This document shows, one piece after another, positions 1 through 32,364 of a DNA stretch of 64,000 bases. A program made the translations under genes and the position numbers. The stretch spans positions 505,989 through 569,988 of the forward strand of contig JAYKAV010001842.1 in the NCBI GenBank assembly GCA_035582835.1, read 5' to 3'. The first letter of the stretch is position 1; every line of letters begins with the position of its first letter. The DNA comes from Phoebastria nigripes. Taxonomy: Eukaryota; Chordata; Aves; Procellariiformes; Diomedeidae. The notes below the pieces were generated by a model. That model made no database searches. It was not told where the DNA came from and was given only the letters and a program-made list of their open reading frames with translations.

Positions 1-345
1 TGCCCAGGGAAGGGTGCCCAGGGAAGGGTGCCCGGGGAAGGGTGGGTGCTGGTGCCTGGGGAAGGGTGGGTGCTGCTGCCCAGGGAAGGGTGCCCAGGGA
101 AGGGTGCCCAGGGAAGGGTGCCTGGGGAAGGGTGGGTGCTGGTGCCCAGGGAAGGGTGCCTGGGGAAGGGTGGGCGCTGGTGCCCAGGTAAGGGTGCCTG
201 GGGAAGGGTGCCCGGGGAAGGGTGGGTGCTGGTGCCCAGGGAAGGGTGCCCGGGGAAGGGTGGGTGCGGGTGCCCAGGGAAGGGTGGGTGCTGNTGCCCA
301 GGGAAGGGTGCCTGGGGAAGGGTGGGCGCTGGTGCCCGGGGAAGA
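1..345. repeat. GC-rich minisatellite in a FHAD1 intron
   Basis: Imperfect tandem array of a roughly 14-base unit (tgcccagggaaggg and tgcctggggaaggg variants), interleaved with a spacer of the type tgggtgctgg. It begins at or before the left edge, so its full length is unknown, and it fades out near 345. Because 14 is not a multiple of three, all three forward frames stay open and translate to Gly/Pro/Cys-rich repeats. These are artefacts of the array, not genes. It lies upstream of the first FHAD1 exon I can see and is presumably intronic. Confidence 0.9.
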
Positions 346-2330
346 CCCCGGGAGCAGGAGCAGGCTCCCAGGCTCGCCTGGGCGATCCTCGGGAAAGGCG
401 AGGGGGTTGGGGAACGAAAAGCTTGAGCTCCCTCTGCTGAAGAAACTCGGGCAGTTCGGTAGGGAAAAGGAAAAGCACGGGACAGGTTTCCCAACAGCAA
501 GTTGGACGTGAGCAGGGTAGGTCTGGCAAATGTCCTTTTCCTCTATTTGCATTTTATGTTTCCTCGAAAGGTACTCACTAACAGAGAAGTTTGCTTTTGC
601 ATCAAACCTAGAGCAAACTTAAAGGTGCAGCCCTGACCGGCGCTTTGCTCGGCAGCAGCGTGCGTAGCTGGAGATACCGTGTTGCTCTGCACAGCGCGGC
701 CAGGGCATCGCAGCTGACTTTGGAGTGCAAGAGAAATCCAAAGCAACCGTAAACTTGGAAAGAATGTGGTCGAATGTAGCGGCAGCCTTCTGTCTCCGGG
801 AAAAGAACTGTTTAGGGATGTCTGTGGAGGTCATTGAGCTTTTGGGTTATTATACAGTTAAGGATTGATAAGTTCCAGTATTATTTTTATTATTTTGGCT
901 CTTTAGGAGTCTAAGAAAATAGATACTGAGACAGAGTACCAAAAAACTCTGTGTGTAGCATGCCTGGTAGTGGGAGTCACAGAGCCATGTATGAATAAAA
1001 CTTAATTGGAGTCAGCCAGTTTGTGCACCCAGATGCTGGGTTTGGAGGTCTCGGCCAGATTCCTGGTGTAGCAAGCTGACCTGCTGAATCCAAAGTTGTC
1101 CAGAAAGCCTTGGCCAGGAGAAACTTTAAAAAGTGGCCAGATGCATGATGAAGCCGGGTGGCAGCTGGGGTGCCAGTGCTGGTCAGGTAAATTTGTTGTC
1201 GCTGGAACGGTCAGCATTTTAATTTCCAAAAGTATATGTGTAGGCTGCGCACAGAAAGCAATTTTGCATCGTGACACAGAGGAAGCCCTGTGGGTGCCTC
1301 TTCACTGCTCTGGGCTCTGTGATCCTCCTTTGGTGGAATAGCTTTGAAGCCTGACCCTGCTGACTGCAGAGAGTAAATCACCTCTGCGTTGCACCCTGTG
1401 AAGCGTTTATGGTGCCTAATACAGGGAGATCTCTCTCATTTTCAGTAGTATTAGAGGAACGTGTTGTAAAGAGGAGCAACTCCCAGCTACGAGTCACATC
1501 CCCGCAGTGCCTCAGAGCACAGGACAAGTGCCCAGGAAGGGACAGCGTAATGCTATGGTGGAATCCAGCCATGAGCAAGCGCCCAGGGTAGCATCATTAG
1601 CAAAAGCGACGGGGCTTAGATGTGCTCTGGGAGAAGGCGAGGTGCTGGAGCACTGGGGAGCGTGCGCTGGGGTCTTTGGCTCCGTTGCAGAAAGATGCCA
1701 GCATAACAGCCGGGTGTTGGAGGTCTGCATCCAGGCCAGGTCCAAGGTCACGTTCGCCAATGTTTAGTTCAGTTTAGTTCAGCCCTTGTAATTGAGGGCT
1801 ACGTGTAAGCCGACGTACGAGACCTTAATGGTGGCTTGTCTCTACCGTACAGAGAGCTTTCTGCTCTCTGCTNATAAGGAGAATAGCAGATAGTGTCCTA
1901 ATTACACGTCTGACAGGCCTAGCGTAAGGTCTGATAAATGCGATGGCAAGCCAGGAGTGCCAGGAGAGGCTTTGGTTCAGGACGGTGAATGGGAGAAATG
2001 ACAGGGTAGGACCGCTTGTGTGTGAGCCAGGAGAGGCGTGAAACAAGGGCTTCCAGATTTTGCAAACNAGATGCAGAATTAGGGTAGTCAACTCTAGAGG
2101 GAGAGGGAAGAGCTCAAAAAGCAGCAAACCCCAATAATTTCTTTCGATTTCAGCAGAATATTTGGGATTCCTGATTTAAATCTGATACTTGGGCAATGGA
2201 AATGGGAAAGGACTAAAATTCTGCTTCCACTCAGATCCGTGCCTGGGTTTTGTACGACATGATGCACACACATCAGGGGCTAAAAACCTTCCTAAAATCG
2301 TGCTGATATTGTGGTCTTTTTCCACCGCAG
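346..2330. other. FHAD1 intronic sequence, no exon recognised
   Basis: Ordinary unique sequence without a recognisable exon. I looked specifically for the FHA domain that begins FHAD1 (the conserved Gly-Arg, Ser-x-x-His and Asn-Gly-Thr motifs) in all frames and did not find it, so those exons should lie left of the window. No RNA gene or mobile element was recognised here. Confidence 0.5.
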
Positions 2331-24687
<22,357 letters not shown>

Positions 24688-26090
24688 GAGAGGCACCACG
24701 CGGGCCTTTGGTAGGCGAAGGTCTGCGGTAGGAACGGGTCGTCGCACTGTGGGCTCTGGAACGTTGGACGTGGTACGAGGTGTGGGTGGGCTTTGAGGAG
24801 CCCATTGGTACCCTGTGGGCATGCTGGCGTGACTGTACGGTGTGTAGGACCTTATTTTCCCGCAGTGTCCCATACTGCATGGTGGGGTTTATGGCAATAG
24901 AAAAGGTTGTGTGGATACAGCCCAGTGTATATGTGTGTGTGTGTATATATATATATGTGTGAATACAGCCCAGTGTATACAGTATATGTGTGAAGTCAAT
25001 TGTGTGGGGTCTGTCCCATCCCTGCTGAAGTGGCCTCGAGCATGTGAAGCCTGCACGGCTTGAATTGTCCCTTGCACTTGCAACTCCTGTGTCCTCCAGT
25101 CCCCATGGAGGGGGACGGGGGAGTTGGAGCATATGGCACGAGGCAGTATGGAAACGTAGCATCCCAGGAACACTGGAGCGTGGTGCCAACTGGAGCCATG
25201 GTAAGCTGCCACGTAGTAATGGGAAGGAAAGAAGAGGAGCCGTGTCGGCCACGCTGGTATGTTACAGCAGCAGTGTGAGAACGAGCCCGGGAAGACGAGA
25301 GCCAAGTCCCGGTCGGTTGGGATGGGGCAATGACGCGGGCTCGCCTGCCCGCTGTTGCCATCAAATGCAGTCCTGCTGCCACTGTTTCTGTTAGCAAGGG
25401 TGAGAGCAGCCCCTGGTTTCTGGGGAGCAGTGGCATTTTGGGGAGGGGGTCTCTGTGGGAAACGGGCAGCTCAAGTGCACGTCGCCCCTGCCTTTGCATC
25501 GCTCAGAGCAGTCAGTGCCGAGTCCTCTGCAGATCTTTTCAGCTGAGGATAATTTGGATGTGAGCAAAACCTCGGGTGTGAGGGGCTGCGGCTTGCTGAC
25601 GCAGGAACCGCATCGTCCGCGGGCGTGCTGTCAGGCAGAGCCTCCCCGGGGCTGCTGGGCACCCGGGGGCACGCAATGGCCGATGCCTAATTTCTGGCGC
25701 GGACTGTGTGGTGAGCAGCTGTGCCGCAGGGCTCTGGTTATCGACGTGGCCTATTTTTCCCCCTAGATGTGCCGTGGGCTTCCATCTGCATGCTGGCCTG
25801 GGCTTATTTTGGGGCAAGGCATGACCTTGTATGCCTGCGTCAGTCGAACCTTGTGCTTGTGAGCCTGTCTGTCCGTGCTGCGGGCATCTTCTGCGGGTTT
25901 ATCTGGTGGTTTCGGGCTGGGCTATGTGATGTTTGTCCCCTCAATCCCACCCTTGGCAAACCCCCGGTAGCTAATGGATGGAGCTGGAAGGAGTGCGGGT
26001 GCCTGTACCTGCACCTGGGGCTGCAGAAGCCACTTGCCCTCCCTTGATCCTAAGGAAACGCACCTGCATCCCTGCCAGATCCCACCGGTG
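24688..26090. other. FHAD1-EFHD2 intergenic region
   Basis: No gene recognised. It holds a TG/TA microsatellite at about 24927-24960 and a repeated 16-base string (tacagcccagtgtata) at about 24917 and 24964, flanking it. From about 26090 the sequence becomes strongly CpG-rich, leading into the EFHD2 first exon. Confidence 0.6.
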
Positions 26091-26099
26091 GATGGGACC

Positions 26100-26700
26100 A
26101 CCGCAGGGAGCGGTACCAGCCGGCGATGGCCACCCCCAGCCGGCGGGGGAGGCCGGGGAGACGGTGAGGGGCTGAGGCGGGGCGGCGGGGTCGGGGCGGC
26201 GGCAGCCGGAGCCCCCCCGCCGGGNNNNNNNNNNNNNNNNNNNNNNNNNNNNNNNNNNNNNNNNNNNNNNNNNNNNNNNNNNNNNNNNNNNNNNNNNNNN
26301 NNNNNNNNNNNNNNNNNNNNNNNNNNNNNNNNNNNNNNNNNNNNNNNNNNNNNNNNNNNNNNNNNNNNNNNNNNNNNNNNNNNNNNNNNNNNNNNNNNNN
26401 NNNNNNNNNNNNNNNNNNNNNNNNNNNNNNNNNNNNNNNNNNNNNNNNNNNNNNNNNNNNNNNNNNNNNNNNNNNNNNNNNNNNNNNNNNNNNNNNNNNN
26501 NNNNNNNNNNNNNNNNNNNNNNNNNNNNNCCGGGGGCGGCCGCCGCGTCTTCAGCCCCGCCGGGGAGTTCCGGGAGTTCTCCCGGCGGCAGCTCCGCGAC
26601 ATGGAGCGGCTCTTCCGACAGTGAGTGCCGACGGGGGTGGGGGGGGGGACCCCCGGGTGGCATCACCGGGTCCCGGCCGGGGCACCCCGGCATCCCGCCT
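26100..26700. promoter_or_regulatory. CpG island at the EFHD2 first exon
   Basis: Dense CG dinucleotides and poly-G/C runs on both sides of an N gap, typical of the promoter CpG island of a broadly expressed vertebrate gene. The island spans EFHD2 exon 1. The GC-richness probably explains the gap. The start site and start codon cannot be read. Confidence 0.75.
26225..26529. other. Assembly gap (305 N)
   Basis: Run of N's inside EFHD2 exon 1. The reading frame before the gap (ending GAAAAGAPPP) matches the frame after it only if 305 is the true length. Translations running through it must not be trusted. Confidence 0.95.
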
Positions 26701-29700
26701 GCTGGCGGGGGGCCGCCCCCGGCTCCTGGCAGGAGAGATGCCCCTGCGCCCCCCGCCCCGTGCTTGCAGGAGGGACCCCCGGCTCCTTGCGGGAGGGAAC
26801 CCCCCCCATTCCTTGCAGGAGGGGCCCCCGCAGGACCCCTAGCTCCTTGCAGGAGGGACCCCCCCCCACCCCAGCTCTTTGCAGGAGGGATGGCTGGGAC
26901 ACCCCCCACTCCTTGCCGGAGGGATCCCAGGGGCTTCCCCCCTCTCCAGCATCTTGCAGGAGGGATGCCAGGGACACCTTTCCCCCAGCTCCTTGCAGGA
27001 GAGACCCCTGCACACCCCCACATCCTTACAGAAGGGACCCCCAGCCCCCCATCTCCTGGGAGGCGGGACCCTGGCACCTCAGGCTGAGGCTGGGGAAGGG
27101 GGGCTGGAGGACACTGCAAGGGGGACCCCTGCGTAGCCTCTGCCGCAGTGCCGAAGGGCCCCCGCTTCTTTGCCAGCGGTGCAGCCCCCAGGGCTGCGGC
27201 GGCAAGGCCAGCGTGGGTGGGCGGCATGCCCCCAGCATCCCTGGCCGTGCTGTGTGCCACCGCGCGTGGTGGAGTGTGACTCCATGAGTTTGGCCCTGGG
27301 GAGGGGGGAAGGTGGCAGCGAGCATCGAGCCCTGGAAATTTCCAGGGGGAGACAGAAATCGGGGTGGCTCTGACCACGGTCATGCCGGGATGCGCGTGAG
27401 TAGCCGGGGGCAAGTGAGACGGCCCGGAGCATCCCCACAGAGCCCGCAGCTTGTTGGGCGCTTTGTGCGGGCAGCGTGGAGGCAGCGCGGCTCTGGGGAG
27501 CGCAGAGACGGCGAAGGCATGGCTGTGGCGTGCTGCTGCCCCTCGCCCCAGCCGGCACCCGGGGGTGTGGGAATCTGTGTAAGAGTGCTGGGTGCGGTTC
27601 TTGCCTGGGTATGGCCAAGTGCTGGAGAAAGCAAAAGGGGTGGAGGCAGCGAGCTCCGAAGCACAAGGCTGGGGGGCTGTTTGGGGTGCAGGCATGCCCT
27701 CCCGGTGTCCCTGGCAGTGCGAGGAGCCCCCCGCCCTGTTCCCTACTTCTTCCTGGAGAGCTGTCACCCCATCATGTGGACGTGGCAGTGAGACACGCAG
27801 GTTGCTGCTAGCAGTCTCTTGGACTGCAGTAGAAGGGAGCCCACAGTGTGGGGGGACCATGCTTGGGGTCGGGGGGGAAGAACCACAGCTGGAGCNGCCG
27901 CTCCTGGCGCCGGCGGTGATGGGCGGCTGTGGGCACGGGTGCTCCGGCAACGGTGCAGCTGTCAGTGCAGGGCAGGGGGGGCAAGCGGCGCGTGGTGGGA
28001 GTCTGGCCGGCGCTGTGCAGACGAGGGAGCCGGGCACGCGAAGCAGACGTGTTTGCTCTGACAGCTGCAGCGTCTCGCTGCAGCGAAAGGAGCAGCGCCA
28101 GGGCTGCGCGCCCTCCAGCGAGGTGGCCCGCAGTGGGTTGGGAGCTGGGGGGTCTTCCAAGGAAAGGATGCTGTCAAGCCAAGCCCTGTCACGCTGCCCT
28201 TGCCACCGCTGCTGTCCTTATGATGCGACGATCCGGCCATACGTGGTAAAGCCATGCGTGGAAGGGTTTTTGCTCTCTACAGGGGAGATGTTGCCCTTTG
28301 GGAGCTTCCCTGGGAAAAGCAGAGGGATGCAAAGCGTCCCTGAAAATCAGAGAGGAGGGGAGTGAGAGTGAGGAAGCGCCCTGCGGTTGGGGGATGGCTT
28401 GCACGGGACAAGGCAGCAGGGCCACGCTAGCAAACGTGCCCCTTACGGAGAAACTCTTGGTGCGATGCTCCGAGAGGGGTCTCGGAGGCAGAAAGCGCGT
28501 GGGGTCTGCTCCCCCAGCCTGGCTCCCGGGGTGACAGCGGCAGCAGCAGGCAGAGGCGAGCAGGGGTGGTGTGGGGCCAGCCCTGTTTCAGGGTCCCCAG
28601 CAGCGTGGGAGAGCAGGAAGGCGCCGCTTCTGACACGGACAGAGCAGACCACAGCAGAGAAGGTACAAATGAGTCATGGAGCTGCAGCGCGGTGAGCGTG
28701 GTGCTCTGCGTGGCTGCTGCAGTGCCTGCAGGCACAGAAAAGACAAGCCACAAAAGAAAAAAGCCCCGTCTCGAGGCTTGCAGCTGGGTAGCTTCTCGCC
28801 TGCTTCTGCATTGCCCAAGGACGTGCCGCAGGGCCTTCCTCTTGCGCCCGCAGTTGTGCCCGGGAAGGGCAGTGGGGCGAGGCGACAGCAGCGAGCCTTG
28901 CATGGGCACCGCGGGGAGAGCAGCTGCCCACGCCATGGAGTCATACGAAGCATGGAGTCATACGAAGCATGGAGCCATGCTGGCTCCCCAGCGAGAGCCC
29001 GCTGCACCGTGCCGAAAGGCTCCAGGGCAGTGGGTGGTGTGCCACCAGCACAGCCCACGGTGCAGCAGACAGTAGAGAGGGCGAGCCGCCGGCTCCGTGC
29101 AGGTGGGGCACTTGGTGGGAGGCTGGATGGGACGGTGGCGTGGTCGCAGGTGGGAGTCCGAGGAGGGGTGTCCCTGCTGGGGTCCGTAAGCAGGCTCGGT
29201 CAATGGAGATGCGCCTGAATCTCCTGGCCAGGGCTGGAGCATGGGCACCGAGGGGCTCTGGGCAGGTGGGAGCGGTCACCTGGAGGTGTCCTAGGGAGGG
29301 AGGAGGCAGCGGCGGCACCAGGTGGGCTCATGGTCCCCACAGTCAAATGGGCAGGGGCTGCCAGGAGCACCTGCACGGTGCCAAACCCCTGGGAGCTGGG
29401 CCAGCTGCTCGCTCCGCCGAGAGGAAGGTGGGTCGTGACCAAGGGGTGCTGGGGAGAGCCGTGCCTGGTGGGCTTAGCGCCGTGGCCTGTTATCCCTTGT
29501 AGCAGCCAAGGGGAGCGTGTGCTCAGGCTCCTGGCCCAGGGAGCCAGCAGCAGGTTTGGCAGCATCCCGGGGGCTTCTCCTGCCAAGTGCCACGCAGAAG
29601 CAGAAACGATCCTGGATGATGCTCCGGGGGGCTGTTAGCGGTTCACCGGCAGCTTCTCATGGTTTGGCAAGCTGCCTGGGACCATTGGTGCCCAGGTCCT

Positions 29701-30593
29701 TGCTGTTCCCTCCTTGCTCCCCAGCCTGCGCCTGCCGCCTCGCTCCCCGGCCGGCGTGGGTGCCGGGTGTTGGCGCACACAGAGGTGCTGGTGCTGGGGG
29801 GTTGGTCGGTGTGGGGGGCGGCGTGCGCTCTGTGCCCCATGGCAATTTGACAGGACCATGCCTCCATCCCGCAGGTACGACGCGGGGAAAGACGGCTTCA
29901 TTGACCTGATGGAACTGAAGCTGATGATGGAGAAGCTGGGGGCACCGCAGACGCACCTGGGCCTGAAGAACATGATCAAGGAAGTGGACGAAGACCTGGA
30001 CAGCAAGCTCAGCTTTCGGGAGGTGGGGGGGCCGGGGGGCCTCCACGCTNGCAGGGAGGCGTCCCTGGCTGCTGCTTGGCTCAGTGCTGGGCTGGGGTGG
30101 TGGTAAGAAGGTGGGGGAGAGTCGTGGTGGCTTTGAGGTCTTGGGGGAGCTGACGCCAACGTCTCCCCTTGCAGTTCCTGCTGATTTTCCGCAAGGCGGC
30201 AGCGGGTGAGCTGCAGGAGGACAGCGGGCTGCACGCCCTGGCCCGACTCTCCGAGATAGACGTCTCCACGGAGGGGGTGAAAGGTGCCAAGAGCTTTTTC
30301 GAGGCCAAGGTGAGGCAAGTGCCGGGGCCCGGGAGGTCCCGACACAGGACGGTGAGGCACGAGGGTGGTTTGGTGCCGGCTCTCCGGGGACGAATGGGTG
30401 GGCAGGAGGGCTTGGTGGGGGCCTCGGGGAACCCAGCCAGACGTGGGACTGCCCGCAGGTGCAAGCCATCCATGATGCCAGCCGCTTCGAGGAGGAGATC
30501 AAGGCGGAGCAGGAGGAGAAGAAGAAGCAGGCAGAGGAGCTGAAGCAGAGGAAGGCAGCGTTCAAGGAGCTGCAGTCCACCTTCAAGCAGTGA
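26530..30593 (+). CDS. EFHD2: EFHD2 (swiprosin-1), EF-hand actin regulator, 5' end in a gap
   Basis: Calcium-binding adaptor that binds and bundles actin and modulates B-cell receptor and cytoskeletal signalling. Exons: ...-26620 (partial, ends in phase 2), 29875-30022, 30175-30309 and 30459-30593 (TGA 30591-30593). The four-exon layout is that of mammals. Exon 1 after the gap gives RRVFSPAGEFREFSRRQL. Exon 2 carries EF-hand 1, whose loop is DAGKDGFIDLME. EF-hand 2 (DEDLDSKLSFRE) ends at the exon 2/3 junction and has Ser where the sixth loop position is usually Gly. Exon 3 continues FLLIFRKAAAGELQEDSG, and exon 4 is the C-terminal coiled coil ending LQSTFKQ. The start codon and Ala/Gly-rich N-terminus fall in or next to the gap. 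Identity is very secure; only the 5' end is missing. Confidence 0.96.
26722..27060. repeat. Intronic minisatellite of ctccttgcaggaggga units
   Basis: About nine degenerate copies of a C-rich unit centred on ctccttgcaggaggga, spaced about 30-40 bases apart in EFHD2 intron 1. Each unit combines a pyrimidine stretch with CAG, so it looks like a 3' splice acceptor on the sense strand. Very long open frames read across it on both strands are artefacts. Confidence 0.85.
28936..28985. repeat. Short direct repeat (catggagtcatacgaag)
   Basis: Two exact 17-base copies followed by a degraded third copy (catggagccatgctgg) within EFHD2 intron 1. No function is inferred. Confidence 0.8.
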
Positions 30594-31575
30594 CAGGGTG
30601 CCGGCGCAGGGCTGGGCAAGACTGGTCTGCGGTGCCCGGGCCGGGAATGCTGTGCATGCCATGTGGCGATCGGGCCAGGAGCGATGCCCGAGCTGTGTGC
30701 CACCCGTGACTCCCCGAAGGCCGGGCTGCCAGCGGGCTCCTGGCCCGGGCTCAGCACAGCGCCCGCCTTGCTGGCAGAGCCCAGTCGGCCCCGGCTCCCC
30801 CCTCCTTGCTGTGGTGTCTGTAGCTGTTGTTCATGTCCCCTTGCGTCCCCAGCGTGCCCCTCTGCCGAGCTGCTCCTTCCCCGAGGGGCAGCGCCGTGGG
30901 CAGCAGCACCCTGTCCCCTGCCCACAGCCATGCTGGGGGTTGCTGCCGCCGAGGCCCAGGGGAGCCGTGCCCGGGACGCCTGTCCCNGGGCTGTCGTGTG
31001 TTGTGCATGCGCTGCCAGGTTTGCAGGCTGGGGGCTTGCGGGGCGGCTGCGGCAGGTGTTGCGGTGGCCGTGCCAGCTCGGAGCCTGTCGGCATTGCCAC
31101 GTGTGGCTGCCTCACCNCTGCGCGCCGTGACGCCTGTGCCAAAAGCCGGGCGTGCTGTGGGTGAGCGTGGCGAGGGCCAGGTGCCGGTGGAGGGGCTCTG
31201 TGTGTGTGTGTGTGCGTGTGTCCGTCCGTGTGTGCGGTGCTCGGGGGTGGGACCCCACCCCGCTGGCATGCAGCCCCCGAGGGACCGAGCGGCGCTGCAC
31301 CGGCCTGCCTGTCTCTCTATTTTGGTAAAAGACGTACGGAAAGGCAGCTGCTGGCTCGCGAAGCTGTATTACGGTTTTTCATGTTGTATTCAGCCCAGGA
31401 GGGCAAGTGTTGTAGCCACGAGCAGTCCCCGTCGGTTGATTGAGGTTCCCGTGTTTGTGGGTGGCTGTAAAGAGGTGCGTCTGTCCCACAGCGTTCCCCG
31501 TGCAGCGGTACTGGGGCAGGGTGTGTTTCATTTTTTTATTTTAATCCCAAATAAATATTATATTTCGTAAGTATG
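30594..31575 (+). other. EFHD2: EFHD2 3' untranslated region
   Basis: Extends from the TGA to a canonical AATAAA at 31550-31555, with cleavage expected about 20 bases later. It contains a TG-rich microsatellite at about 31197-31240 (tgtgtgtgtgtgtgtgcgtg). Its length of about 1 kb suits the gene. Confidence 0.75.
31550..31555 (+). terminator. EFHD2 polyadenylation signal AATAAA
   Basis: AATAAA in an AT-rich pocket within otherwise GC-rich sequence, 957 bases after the EFHD2 stop codon and upstream of a T/G-rich stretch. Confidence 0.75.
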
Positions 31576-32250
31576 CTTGGATGCCTGTGCAGGGGGCCGA
31601 GGTGCAGCCGTGGCGTGGTCGTGTCTGCGGCGGGGGCTCGGGTAGGGGGAAGGGGCCTGCCGGGGAGCGGGGTCCGACCGTGGGCACCTGGTCACCGCTG
31701 CTGGAGCCAGACCCCCCGGGTGGCTGGTGGTGGCGCTGGGACATCAGCGTGGGAAGCAGGGGGGGCCTGATCCAGGTGTGTGGACGTGGTGTTATCGAAG
31801 GTCTTCAGCATCCCTGCTGGCATCTGCCCATGCGCCCAGGGGCTGGCCCCCCCCCGCCCGGCTCTGCGGCCCCATAGGCACCCATGGGGTTTTCGCTGGC
31901 CTCGGCCACGTGGAGCGTGAGATAAGGGGACCTTGGCCCTGCAGCGGCGTGGGGGCGGCGGGCTGGCAGGGCCATGTCCTGGGGCAGCTGGTGCTTGAGG
32001 TTGGGGTGCAGTGGGGCTGCCTGGCACCCCATGGAGAGCNGCACGGCCGGGGGGCTGCCTGCCAGCCGTCCCCCGAGAGGGACCCTGCCTGTCCTCAGGT
32101 TGGGGCCAGGCGTCCCTGCCATGCCACGTGACGGTGCGGCAGCGCGGTGCCAGCACATGATGGGCAGATGTGGCCGTTCCCAGGTAGGGTACAGGCGAGG
32201 GCGATAAGATGGGGTGATGGGGCCGGGGAGCCCCCGTCGTCCCCCCGGCG
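31576..32250. other. EFHD2-CTRC intergenic spacer
   Basis: Less than 0.8 kb of GC-rich sequence between the EFHD2 cleavage site and the CTRC promoter. No gene, RNA or repeat recognised. Confidence 0.6.
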
Positions 32251-32322
32251 TGGGACAGTCACCACATGTTGGTGGCAGGAGGGGCGACGCCAAAGTCCCC
32301 GGTGGTGACAGGCGCTATAAGA
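32251..32322 (+). promoter_or_regulatory. CTRC proximal promoter: PTF1-like element and TATA-like box
   Basis: TATAAGA at 32316-32322 lies about 45 bases before the ATG, which places a start site near 32345-32350. Upstream, TGGGA (32251-32255) is followed after seven bases by an E-box CACATG (32263-32268). Known pancreatic acinar enhancers combine an E-box with a TGGGAAA-type box one helical turn away, bound by the PTF1 complex. The arrangement fits; binding is inferred. Confidence 0.5.
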
Positions 32323-32364
32323 GGGGCGAGTGGCCCTGCTACAGCACCTCGGGACTGCGCAAAC

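Noticed and set aside
14..511. 165-codon Cys/Gly/Pro repeat protein
   Set aside because: Product of a 14-base minisatellite open in all frames; no start context or conserved domain.
346..2330. Search for the FHAD1 FHA domain
   Set aside because: No frame shows the Gly-Arg, Ser-x-x-His and Asn-Gly motifs in order; the domain must be upstream.
25971..28160. 729-codon minus-strand open frame opposite EFHD2 exon 1 and intron 1
   Set aside because: It runs through an N gap and a C-rich minisatellite and shows only Pro/Gly/Ala-rich low complexity; it is a shadow of GC-rich repeat DNA.
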